Shown here: positions 35,561 to 54,584 of the stretch, piece by piece
How the letters are laid out: every line of letters begins with the position of its first letter
Numbering within the stretch: the first letter of the stretch is position 1
Assembly: GCF_009870125.1 (NCBI RefSeq)
Contig: NC_046683.1
Span: 65,115,869 to 65,179,868, forward strand
Length of the DNA stretch: 64,000 bases
Direction of reading: 5' to 3'
Source: Drosophila pseudoobscura
Taxonomy: Eukaryota > Arthropoda > Insecta > Diptera > Drosophilidae
Program-made: the position numbers and the translations under genes
Notes under the pieces: model-generated
Databases searched by the model: none
Told to the model about the DNA's origin: nothing
Seen by the model: only the letters and a program-made list of their open reading frames with translations

Positions 35561-36620
35561 GGCCAAGCGAGCGACGAGGTGTTTGTCTAGACGGAGCGGA
35601 GCAGTGCAGTGGTTTCATCATCATTATATACTCAGTAAGGACGGGACTGTGTCCCCGTCTCTCCCTTTTGGTTTGTCCCACACCCACTAAATATCGTCGC
35701 ATTTGTAATGTTTGCCATCCAGCAGAGGAACAACACTTCCTCCCTCTCTCTCCAACTCAAGGGCCCCGGCCACACACTTTGCTTTAACTATTTTACGCGA
35801 AATATCCTTTGCATAGTAGATATATGTATAGTTTATATTGAATATTGAATATTTACTAATGGTAACGTAACAAAATATTGTAGCATTGAATTGAATGTTG
35901 AGCAATTGTAGCAATGATGGCGCTGTGCGACAGTGATTTTGCACTTTGCCCGCGACAAAAACTAGGTTGTAGGCCTACCTTCGAATTCGGTAGCATTTTA
36001 TTTATTTTTGTTTTTTTTTCGTCATAAATCCCAACAAAATAAGCTACTAATTATTAACATTGTCCAAAGAATGTCAAAGATGCGAATTTTGAAGTTGATC
36101 AATCGCGGTTTTTGAATTAAGAAAAAAGATTTTGGGGGTTCAAAGGGTGATGAGGATGTCATCTACTTATCCAGGCCTACAGCCTAGTTTTTGTCTCGTG
36201 CTAAGTGCTTTCAAAAGTTTCCATTTTGTCGCACAGTGTAATCTATGAATATTATTATACAAATTATGTTATATTTACCTGCGTATTTACATAGTTGCAT
36301 ACATATACATACATACACACCTACACACATATACATATACATATATATAGTATATATATACATAGTTAGTTAAATGTTAGAGCGCAAGTTAAATTTATTA
36401 AAGAACAAAGTATATCCGAAGCATTTTAACAACAACGAATCGTCGTCTTTTGGAATTGCGGTGCAGTGCAGTACTTAATCATGAAAAAAAAAGACATTGC
36501 CAACTAAAATTACAATTTGGAATTTAATGACTACGTAAACATCGTACAGTACAACTGGGATTACTATGACTATGGCTCCACTCCACTCCACTCCTCTCCA
36601 CTCGACTTACCTCTGCTCCG
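35561..36620. other. 3' untranslated and intergenic region between convergent genes
   Basis: AT-rich, no credible frame. It holds the 3' UTR of the four-pass protein gene (candidate end after TTTATTAAAG near 36400) and, from the right, the 3' end of Cht2. A minus-strand donor (CAGAG|GTAAGT) lies about 15 nt past the Cht2 stop codon, which hints at a 3' UTR intron or alternative C-terminus. Confidence 0.4.
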
Positions 36621-36628
36621 GCGGGCTG

Positions 36629-38309
36629 TCAATGGGCCAGACTGTGCAGCAGCATAAAGAGAGCAGTGGCAGTCAGACTGAGGCTAACAATAGAGGCGGC
36701 AGCGTTCTTGCGATCCGCAATGCTGCCGTGAGGGATCTCGTTCTCCGAATCGTCCGGCACAGGCTCCGGCACGGCCAGTTGCTCCAGTGCCAGCACCGTG
36801 GCCTCGTTGATGGTGCGGAGCAGGGGATAGCTCTGACTGAGTCGGCGGGGGGCAGAGCTAACCACCTTGAAGTCTTCAAAGGTATCGCCATCCAGCTCAC
36901 AGTTGCCAAGGAAGTCATCCGTGTCCACCGACCAGACCATGACGCCCGCCAGACGCTTGGACATGGCATACAGCACCTTGTTGGCGATGGAACGCGAGCT
37001 GTCGAACGTCACAACGCTCACATCTTGCGTGAAGACATTGCGCTCGGAGCGGGCCAGCACCTGGCTGGTCTGGGGGTCCCACTGCTTGGTCCAGCCCGAT
37101 GTCTTGTTGCTCAGTACATTGCAGATTTCATTGTACCCCAGGAAACCATCCTCGCGGGTATAGGGTCCCCGGAAGCCGACTCCGTCGCTGCCATCGTTGA
37201 GGTTTCCCTCGGACACCGTCTTGAAGGTTCGTCCGTAGAATGGCAGGCCAAGCACCAGCTTGGAGGGGGGGGCACCCAGCTTCAGCAGATAGTCAATGGT
37301 GAATTTCTGAAATGAATGATGCCAAGATATATGCATGTATTTTCTGTTTCGTTCTCATGGGACTGTTCTAGCACGGCTTACCACACTGAAGGGATCCTCT
37401 GCTGGGGCAGCGAGGGGAGAATTGTAGCCCACCTTCTGGTCCCAGCTGCCGTGGTAGTCGTAGCACATGATGTGCAGGTAGTCCAGATACCGCGATATTT
37501 GCCGGACGTCGTAGGCCTCGTCGATCACCTTCTTGGCCGCCCCAATGGCCGAGGTGAGCAGCAGCCCATGGTTGTCGAACTCCTCGCGCAGCTCCTTGGT
37601 GAGAGCCACAAAGTTCTCGCGGTCGCTGGGCTTGCCCCCGCGCTGCGTGGGATACTCCCAGTCCAGGTCGAGGCCATCGAAGTTGTACTTGCGCACAAAG
37701 CTCGACACCTGCTTGACGAAGCGTTCGCGCAGGTAGCTATTGGCCACCAGGCTGGAGTAGTTGGCCGAGCCCTCGTTCCAGCCGCCTATGGCCAGGGAGA
37801 CCTTCAGATGTGGATGGCTGCGCTTCAGGCCGGTCAGCTGCTCGTAGCCACCCTTGCCGTACTGCTCCTTCAGGTCTTGCCAGGGATCTAGCCGAAAAGA
37901 ATGGGCTCGAATTAGCATACGCCAATAAAACAAACCGGCCGAAGGTGCTCTGCTCTGCTCTGCTCCCTTACCAAGCGATTTGATGGACGCCTGCGTGATG
38001 TCCAGGCCAGCGAAGGCGTACACCACATGGGTGCACAAGTTGGGATCAAAGTTGTCTATGGCATAGGCGCCCTGCTCGGGCCGGTACACAGCCCATGTGG
38101 ATATGTAGCAAACAACCACCTTGTCGTGCGAGGGACCTGCAAGTGAGATCCGCTGTCAGCAACCCCTTTTGCGGTCAGCCTTTGGCGTAGCACTCACCCG
38201 TCCTGGCGGTCACTGAAGCCCATAATGTGCACGAAACGGTTGCCAGCAGCAGGAGGAGCCACAGCTGCGGTGCTTCCCCCCAGACTTTTCTCTGACGCAT
38301 CGCTCGCAT
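36629..38309 (-). CDS. Cht2: GH18 chitinase with C-terminal hydrophobic tail (Cht2)
   Basis: Four coding exons on the minus strand, 38198-38309, 37972-38136, 37382-37887 and 36629-37306, give 486 residues. An N-terminal signal peptide precedes the GH18 barrel: VVCYISTWAVYR (strand 1), LKVSLAIGGWNEGS (strand 3) and the catalytic FDGLDLDWEYP, with the proton-donor Glu at about residue 170, then VLGLPFYGRTF and MVWSVDTDDF. All catalytic residues are present. There is no chitin-binding domain; the protein ends in a hydrophobic tail (SIVSLSLTATALFMLLHS) after an N/A/S patch, as expected for a GPI anchor. Chitinases of this type act on chitin during cuticle remodelling. The ATG sits directly after an acceptor (CATAG|ATG), so the leader is spliced; a second ATG follows at 38300. 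Matches Drosophila Cht2 in size and layout. Confidence 0.9.
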
Positions 38310-38829
38310 CTATGGGAGAGACACACAAGACCACATAAGAATAGAGTTGAATGTTTTGCGTGGTCGAGCGCCACTTTGTGGCGACAATGTGATACATTTT
38401 CATAATTCCAATTCCGTTCAATTACTGGCTTTAATTGAACGGAGGGTCCGGTCCGATCGCTCCGCGAGTGGTGCAGAAAAGTGAAAGGCAAAACAATTCT
38501 TAGAGATTCTTCAATCACTTCAATGAACTGTGAGTCACTCATTGCCATGTAGTAGAACCTCATTTCATCATCGACCAGACAACCAACCAGAATGTAATCA
38601 AAGACTTGTCTTTGTTTCTGACGCTTTGGAATACTGGTATACGATACAGTTATCACGAAGTCGTTTCAGCAACCATTCAGAGGGAATACGTGAACCGAAT
38701 TCGCTGGGACCGAGCTTGAGCCTGAGCCGGCGTTGTGTGGGTTGTCGAACCTGATTCTCAACTTTCGCCCGAAGGCCCTTAAATAGCTGGTGACCGGCGG
38801 CGACAAGGTGCATCGGACAGAACGGCAGC

Positions 38830-41480
38830 GGAATGACCAACTAAAGAGCTTGATGAATCACGGTCATATCATTCGCCAAACCAAACTGGAGACAGCCCAA
38901 GCTAGCCCACGCTTCTCCTCCCGGCTATCGCTATCTGGTTCGGTTCGGTACGGGTTTGATACGGGTTTGTTACGGGTTGGGGAGGTAAACAACTTTACTT
39001 CGGTGTTTTGATAAGAAATGGCATGAAAATGCACTTAGGTTTTTGTTAGCGTGGAAATTAGGTGGAAAAGCAAGACTTAAACGGTTTCACTTTCCGGCTT
39101 TTTTCACGTTTTTCTTTGCCCCTAACTTTTGCATATTAATTTGTTTTTTGTTTAGCCTCGGGGCTCGGCCAAACCGGAATCGGGCGTTCATCACGAGTTG
39201 AACCCAGACAAAAGATGCCGCGAAACATGTGAAAACGGAATCAGAATACGAATATCAACGAAATCGAGAGGAAAACATCAGAACCAACAGCCCATCTGAG
39301 GATGGAACTACTATGCACATATGTATGTATATATGTATTATATATAGGAAGATGGGAAGATTCGGTATCGGTAGACGAACTTCATGTTTATGTATGTATG
39401 TTGCGCATGCGTAGCCTGACGGGGCGGGGAGGGGGAGAGGAAGTGGAAAGCCAATTAGCACGTAAACACACACACACTGGAGAGAAACCCCAACTCCGCG
39501 ATGGGTATTCACGGGCTGGGCGAAGGCGAAGGCGAAGGCGAAGGCGTCGTCGTCGCACAATATATTCGTTAATGGAAAGCATAACAAGTGGAGTCACTGC
39601 TCCACTACGGCCCAAATGATGTGCTCAGTGTCTTGGATTTGAAATGCTTTTACACGTACGTTGATTTATTGCCTGATGCTTGTTTTATTTTGGTTCTGTT
39701 CCGCTTAAACTGGCTGCCACGCACGCGCCGTCGTAAAACTTTGTACCGCCTCCGTCGCCTTTCCGCATTTAACTGAACAACAAAACTCGTCGTCGTCGTC
39801 GTCGTCGTGGCCACAGCGTTAAACTTATATATGTAAAAAGCAACTGAAGCCGAACTCGAGCTCTTGCCCGAACCACCATCCCCAGCAGTGCCAAGCTCTC
39901 GAGTCGCCAAAGAGCCAATACCAAGACGAAGTTGCGCTCAGAGAATAATAACCAAAGAGAATCATACAAAGTACATCAAAATAACGTGATTTCAAAACCA
40001 ATCTTTCCATCTTTTGCGTCGTCTCTCGGAAATAATATTTCTTCTTGCTATCAGCATCAAGAAATTTTTAAATTATGGAACAAAATGTGCTGTTATTCCA
40101 GGCTCCAGTACGGCTTTTAGGAAACATTTTTCCAAATAAATCGTTGGGAGCGAAACGTTCACTCGAATACATTTCGAGAAGCCAATTCTGTTAAAGGATT
40201 TGTATGAATGGACAGTTCAGTACAGCAACTTTCAAGAAACGACTGTGGTCAAAAAGGTTTTTTCCAGCTTTGACCTCCAACCTAGACACATATTCCACCG
40301 TTATACACATCGGAATTGCATACGCTATCTTTCTTGCTGGGCAAAAAGCGGATGAAGCTATATGCTTTTCTTTGAAATTGACATTAATTGGTACAATCAG
40401 TTCCTTGTGAATGAGTACGTGAACATTCATAGTATTTTTGCTCTGCATGTTTGGAATCTTGGACAAAATTTCCACACTTCTATCATCTATAGCATTGGAT
40501 AATGTAATACATTATCTAGTATTACAGGCGCTTTAGTATGAAGAAAGGAAACTTCTGAGAGAACTTTTTCCCTTCTAAAGATAAACTTCTCCACGTTTTA
40601 GTTATAATAAATTGTTCAATAGAAACAGGAGAGTCAATAAATTCCAATAGCATTTCTTCGGAAATAGAAGATTGGTATATTTAACATTTGATTATTTTTA
40701 AAAACGAAATGATTAAATGTTGTAGGTTCATAACCATGATTCATGACAGTCATACATTTATTCCCATTCGTTGAATTTTCAACTGTCACCGTCAACTGGC
40801 AGTTTCATTAAAATATGACTAGTTCAATGGGTTTAATTGGAAATATTTTTGGCAGGCACATAAAAGCAATTTTTTATGGTCCCTCATATTGGTCATTATA
40901 TATTATTTTAACATTCTTCTTTGCTTGCTCTTCATTCGTTTTCTTTTTCAGTTTCATTTTTGTTCCAGAACTTTCTGTCACTTCTGTCGCCATCTTTTTT
41001 CCATCAAACCCTAACTTAACTTTAACATAACATTCAAATATTTTTTTAATTGTTGTTCATAAGGTTTTTTCCAGGTTCCTGTTTAAGTCCAGGCATTGAG
41101 GCATTTCCATCCTTTATATTTCTTCATGTTCCCTGCTATATTCACTTTGATCCTCCGGTTTTCTCTCTTTTATGATATCAATATATCCATATATATTTGT
41201 TTTTGTAATACATGTAACATATATATGATAATATGGATATTTTTAAGAGAATTTTTAATCAACGGAACTGCTTTTCTGAGTTCGGAGCAACTTTACATAT
41301 TGGTCTTTTAGCTTATTGTTTGCTCATGCTCTGTTGACAAGGCTTACAGGTATTGGTGATGCTATGGTTTATATTGGATTTATCCAATATTGCGGTTCTT
41401 TGTCTGTGCATAGTCGTACACCATCACCAAAGTAAATGCATTACTTTGCTTGCTCTCCACAAAATTTGAATTTTTAATTC
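38830..41480. other. intergenic stretch between Cht2 and Hem
   Basis: Mostly AT-rich. It includes a GGCGAA tandem repeat at about 39518-39545 followed by GTCGTC, and a reversed GTCGTC repeat near 39788-39808. A frame at about 40200-40410 has no real ATG on the minus strand and no recognised homology. No gene supported. Confidence 0.4.
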
Positions 41481-41490
41481 AAACACATAA

Positions 41491-41524
41491 CAGTGTGACC
41501 GTAGAGCATGCACATCTGGTCACA
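41491..41524. promoter_or_regulatory. Hem: paired Motif 1 elements of the Hem promoter
   Basis: CAGTGTGACC at 41491-41500 is Motif 1 on the minus strand; GGTCACA at 41518-41524 is a second copy on the plus strand, 20 bp away in opposite orientation. They lie about 420 bp upstream of the Hem ATG. Confidence 0.55.
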
Positions 41525-41939
41525 TTCTGCCGCCGCGAGCGAAATAAATGTCACTTTTTGTCAACTTTTTGAGTTGATCCGAGTACTAGGCTATAAAAAT
41601 AGTACCGACTAATTGAGTAAATTAAAATGCTTTGAGTTGCCACAAATCAAATCCAACTTGTCACGACAGTGCCCCGGTATTTCTAAAATCACGGGAAAAG
41701 TAATAGAGATGAACTATCGCTCATCTAGGGGCTCACCACTAGTGGCTGAAACAAGAAGAAGAGTTATGTGTACATTTTTGTGTCTATTTTTTTTTAGCTA
41801 ATCAAACTATTTTAAAAATATAAGTAGTGTCCCGATTGGCCTTATCGCTAGCTAAAAAAGTTCGCCAACGCATATTTGTGTACTTGGCCACGCCGAAAAC
41901 TCGCCCTCAGCCAGTGCACGTCCCCATTGGTCATCGGAA

Positions 41940-44900
41940 ATGGCACGCCCAATTTTTCCGAATCAGCAAAAGATAGCTGAGAAGCTGATTATCTTGAATG
42001 ATCGCGGCCTGGGCATACTGACGCGAATATACAATATCAAAAAGGCCTGTGGCGACACCAAATCCAAGCCGGGCTTCCTCTCCGAGAAGTCCCTGGAGTC
42101 GAGCATCAAATTTATTGTGAAGCGATTCCCCAACATCGATGTGAAGGGCTTGAACGCCATCGTCAATATCAAGGCGGAGATAATTAAATCGCTCTCCCTG
42201 TATTACCATACCTTTGTGGATTTGTTAGACTTCAAGGACAATGTCTGCGAGCTGCTCACCACGATGGATGCCTGTCAGATCCACTTGGACATAACGCTGA
42301 ACTTTGAGTTGACCAAAAATTACTTGGATTTGGTGGTGACATACGTCTCTTTGATGATTGTATTGTCCAGAGTCGAGGATCGCAAGGCTGTGTTGGGTCT
42401 GTACAACGCTGCCTTTGAGCTCCAGAACAATCAAGCGGACACTGGCTTTCCCCGCCTGGGCCAGATGATCCTGGACTACGAGGTTCCCCTCAAGAAGCTA
42501 TCTGAGGAGTTTATTCCCCACCAGCGACTGCTGACGAATGCCCTACGCTCGCTCACATCCATCTACGCTCTGCGGAACCTGCCGGCGGACAAGTGGCGGG
42601 AGATGCAAAAGTTAAGCTTGGTGGGTAATCCTGCTATACTCCTGAAGGCCGTACGAACGGATACCATGTCCTGCGAGTACATCTCGCTGGAGGCCATGGA
42701 CCGCTGGATTATTTTCGGTCTCCTTCTGAACCACCAAATGCTGGGCCAGTACCCAGAAGTCAACAAGATCTGGGTGTCTGCCCTGGAGTCCAGCTGGGTG
42801 GTGGCCCTCTTCCGCGACGAGGTCTTGCAGATACACCAGTACATACAGTCCACCTTTGACGGCATCAAGGGTTACAGCAAGAGGATAGCCGAGGTCAAGG
42901 AGGCGTACAACACAGCAGTTCAAAAGGCAGCCCTCATGCACCGAGAGCGCCGCAAGTTCCTGCGCACGGCCTTAAAGGAGCTGGCTCTGATTATGACAGA
43001 TCAGCCGGGACTGCTCGGTCCCAAGGCAATCTTCATCTTCATTGGACTCTGCCTGGCGCGCGACGAGATTCTTTGGCTACTGCGTCACAACGACAATCCT
43101 CCGTTACTAAAACACAAAGGTTCGTACTCCAAGCTTACAATTTAGTCCTTACCTAATCATTCATGCTTACTCTTTTCTAGGCAAAAGCAACGAGGATCTG
43201 GTGGATCGCCAACTGCCGGAGCTGCTCTTCCACATGGAGGAGCTGCGCGCCTTGGTGCGCAAGTACAGCCAGGTGATGCAGCGGTACTATGTGCAATATT
43301 TGTCCGGCTTCGATGCCACGGACCTGAACATACGCATGCAGAGCCTGCAGATGTGTCCGGAAGATGAGAGCATCATATTCAGCTCTCTGTACAACACGGC
43401 TGCCGGATTGACTGTGAAGCAAGTGGAGGACAACGAGCTGTTCTACTTCCGACCCTTCCGTCTTGACTGGTTCCGTCTGCAGACGTACATGAGCGTGGGC
43501 AAGGCTGCCCTGCGGATAACGGAGCACGCGGAACTGGCTCGTCTGCTGGACTCCATGGTGTTCCACACGCGGGTCGTGGACAATCTGGACGAGATACTGG
43601 TGGAGACCTCTGATCTGAGCATCTTTTGCTTCTACAACAAAATGTTTGACGACCAGTTTCACATGTGCTTGGAGTTCCCTGCTCAGAACCGCTACATCAT
43701 AGCCTTCCCCCTCATCTGCAGTCACTTCCAGAACTGCACGCACGAAATGTGTCCGGAGGAGCGTCACCACATTCGGGAGAGATCGCTGAGTGTGGTCAAC
43801 ATCTTCCTGGAGGAGATGGCCAAGGAGGCGAAGAACATTATTACCACCATCTGCGATGAGCAGTGCACCATGGCAGATGCGCTGTTGCCCAAGCACTGCG
43901 CCAAGATCCTGTCCGTGCAGTCCGCCCGCAAGAAGAAAGACAAGTCCAAGTCCAAGCACTTTGACGACATACGCAAGCCAGGGGACGAGTCGTACCGAAA
44001 GACGCGCGAGGATCTGACCACCATGGACAAGCTGCACATGGCCCTAACGGAGCTCTGCTATGCCATCAACTACTGTCCCACCGTCAATGTGTGGGAGTTC
44101 GCTTTCGCCCCTCGCGAATATCTCTGCCAAAACCTGGAACACCGCTTTTCGCGAGACCTCGTGGGCATGGTGATGTTCAACCAAGAGACCATGGAAATAG
44201 CCAAGCCCTCGGAGCTGCTGGCCAGCGTGCGAGCCTATATGAATGTGCTGCAGACCGTGGAGAACTATGTCCACATTGACATAACGCGGGTGTTCAACAA
44301 CTGCCTGCTGCAGCAGACGCAGGCCTTGGACTCGCATGGCGAGAAAACCATTGCCGCCCTGTACAACACCTGGTACAGCGAGGTTCTACTGAGACGCGTC
44401 TCTGCCGGCAACATTGTGTTCTCCATCAACCAGAAGGCATTCGTGCCCATTTCCCCCGAGGGCTGGGTGCCTTTTAATCCGCAAGAGTTCTCCGATCTCA
44501 ACGAACTACGCGCTCTGGCAGAGCTCGTCGGTCCCTATGGCATCAAAACGTTGAACGAGACCCTAATGTGGCACATAGCCAACCAGGTGCAGGAGCTCAA
44601 GTCGCTCGTTGGCACCAACAAGGAGGTGCTGATCACTCTGCGGACCAGCTTTGACAAGCCGGAGGTGATGAAGGAGCAGTGCAAGCGGCTCCAGGACGTA
44701 GACCGTGTGCTGCAGCGCATGACCATCATTGGAGTGATCATCTGCTTCCGCAATCTGGTGCATGAGGCTCTCGTGGATGTGCTAGATAAACGCATTCCCT
44801 TCCTGCTTAGTTCGGTAAAGGACTTTCAGGAGCATTTACCTGGCGGAGACCAGATACGCGTCGCCTCTGAGATGGCGTCGGCAGCTGGCCTGCTCTGCAA

Positions 44901-45375
44901 GGTGGACCCCACACTGGCCACCACGCTCAAATCCAAGAAGCCGGAGTTTGACGAAGGCGAGCATCTCACGGCCTGCCTGCTGATGGTGTTCGTGGCCGTC
45001 TCCATCCCGAAGCTGGCGCGCAACGAGAACTCTTTCTACAGGGCCACCATTGACGGGCACTCGAACAACACGCACTGCATGGCGGCGGCCATCAACAACA
45101 TCTTTGGCGCTCTGTTCACCATTTGCGGGCAGAACGACATGGAGGACCGCATGAAGGAATTCTTGGCGCTGGCCAGCTCATCGCTGCTCCGCCTGGGGCA
45201 GGAGTCCGACAAGGAGGCTACCCGCAACCGTGAGTCCATCTACTTGCTGCTCGATGAGATTGTCAAGCAGTCGCCGTTCCTCACCATGGATCTGCTGGAG
45301 TCCTGCTTCCCCTACGTCCTTATCCGCAACGCCTACCATGGCGTCTACAAGCAGGAACAGATACTGGGTCTCTGA
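41940..45375 (+). CDS. Hem: HEM protein / NCK-associated protein 1 (Kette), WAVE complex subunit
   Basis: Two coding exons, 41940-43119 and 43181-45375, joined in phase 1, give 1124 residues, the normal length of the HEM family. Recognisable segments include [20 protein letters not shown] at the start, [40 protein letters not shown] and the C-terminal [21 protein letters not shown]1 pairs with Sra-1/CYFIP in the WAVE regulatory complex, which links Rac to Arp2/3-driven actin assembly at membranes; in flies it acts in myoblast fusion, axon guidance and bristle shape. The ATG has a good context (GGAAATGGC). The single intron is 61 nt. Poly(A) signal AATAAA at 45557-45562. Hem is convergent with Srpk79D, as in cytological region 79D-E of D. 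melanogaster. Confidence 0.97.
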
Positions 45376-45562
45376 GCGGCGTTCGATCATCGAGTATTAT
45401 TATAAGCGCCGTCGCTGTATTCCGAATATTATACGCCGTAGCCCGTAGCCGTATCCGCCGGTCGACTGTCGATCGCTATGCTAATCTAATATACTCCTAA
45501 AGCTGTTAAACATACCCCTAATTGTATTCTAGACTCTGCATTTTTACACAACTTCGAATAAA

Positions 45563-47100
45563 GTGCTTATGTAAACCAAAGGCCAAACACCGTGCTTTTG
45601 TTATTTGATCGGTATGTATATTCTTTATTCGGCTTACTGAAAGATGTGTCTGTCTGCCTGTCGCTCACCCGAACGTGCAGCGCGCCTCCTTCTCCCTGTT
45701 GCCCTGTTGCATTGTTGCCCAAATATCTGTTACATATCATCCGGACACCGGCATATATGTAGATCAAGCCATGTGTCCGCTTGGTGTATGTATATTCAAT
45801 ATGTGTGTGATTCGGGGAAAAATATTCCGATTATTAAATTATTTGGTCACGTTCAAAGTTACATCTTAGGCTTGTCTTGTGTACAAATACTTGTAGGCAA
45901 GTAATAAAATATTTTCGTTTCTTAGATCTGGTTGGTAATGCGATTTCGATTTCTCGTTAAATATCATTGGTATTATTTTGGTGTTGTGCAAACTTCGTTC
46001 CGTTCCGTTCCGTTCTTTCTCAATTCCACTACAACGAGTTGATTAATGGCTTATTATGAAAATGTTGTGGAAACGAAACAAAATAACTGCGGATCATTAA
46101 TCTGCCTGGGTGCAGGATACAGGCTCCAAGTGGGAGGGTTATGGCAAACCAAACAAAAAAAAGGGGGAAACATAGCCTTAGGATTCTACGATAATCAATA
46201 ATCTGCTTGGTTAAATGTACCACAATCACTACATGCTGCTAGAAAGCTGTCTGTATTTTTATCTGATTTATCTGTATCTAAATCTGTTTTTGTGTCTGTA
46301 TCTGTATCTGCATCTGATTTGTATTGAACATTGTCGATATCTACACTTAGGGTTCGTTAATTATACACATATCATATATTATTGGCTCTATAGTTAGTCG
46401 TAGTATTATTAATTATGCGCTTCTCTCAATATTTTGCTAGTTCGTATAATTTATTTAGCATGTTTATTTGGGTGTTTTCGCTTGAAAGTGTTTTCCATTT
46501 CAGTCAGTCAGTTTAGGCATCTGTTGACTTCAAAATTGTCGTCATTGTCTTTTGTTTTTACTTGTTTCTCTTTAAATATAAAATATATATATATATACTA
46601 TATATATGCTTGTATATACATACATATCATATATATGTATGTACGCAGTTGAAATAAAATCGTGAAAAAGATTTGCGCATTTAGCCGCTTTCGTTTTCAT
46701 TGTTTGTTTAAAATAAAATCGCTCTTTAGCAATTACGTTTAAAGCTCTCGAGTACAAAAATCGTGTTTCAAATGAAAAAAGCTTAAAAAATTCCAGGCGG
46801 CACATCCACATCCACATCTCCTCCCTTGTCCCGTATCGTATGTATGTGTGTTTGCTGTTTGCGTGTGTGTTTCTGTTTCTGTGTTTGTGTATCGAATCCT
46901 TTAACTCTAGTTTTGTTTGGTTTTTGTTTTGTTTCCATTTCCGTTTCCGCTTTCAACGCTATCAACTATAATTTCTCGTTTATAACAAACTGGGTCGCAT
47001 ATAAAATTTAAGCCTAGAAATATGAGTACGAAATACGTATGTTATGTATTATTCATGGGTCTATGCCTGTGGTCTGGTCTGTCTCCTCTCTCCAGGGACA
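45563..47100. other. 3' region between Hem and Srpk79D
   Basis: AT-rich, with short repeats such as TCTGTATCTG (46250-46320) and TTTCTGTTTCTG (46870-46890). No coding frame can be supported. Most of it is probably the long 3' UTR of Srpk79D read on the minus strand. Confidence 0.4.
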
Positions 47101-54316
<7,216 letters not shown>

Positions 54317-54584
54317 GCTCAGGGCCGGCGATGTTCGCAGCTGAGGGCTGCCACCGCCTCCGCCACTCGTTGCTGTGGTGGTCGAGAGTGGGGGCGAGAT
54401 GGCGCTCAGCGTGGAGATGCCGCTGTCACTGCTGCATATGCCGGCCGGCAGGGGGGGCAGAGAGTTCAGCGGGGTGTGGGTGGGCGAGATGAGGTGGTGC
54501 TTGCCATTGGCGGCGCCGACGAGGCCGGCAATGCCGCTGCTGGGGAGTACCGGAGCCAGGATGGGGGATCTCCTGCGTGTCCAA

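Noticed and set aside
40191-40475. Minus-strand frame of 94 codons upstream of Hem
   Set aside because: Starts at GTG rather than ATG, no homology, AT-rich surroundings; cannot be told from chance.
40815-41030. 71-codon hydrophobic plus-strand frame with true ATG
   Set aside because: Phenylalanine/serine-rich from T-rich DNA; no signal beyond composition.
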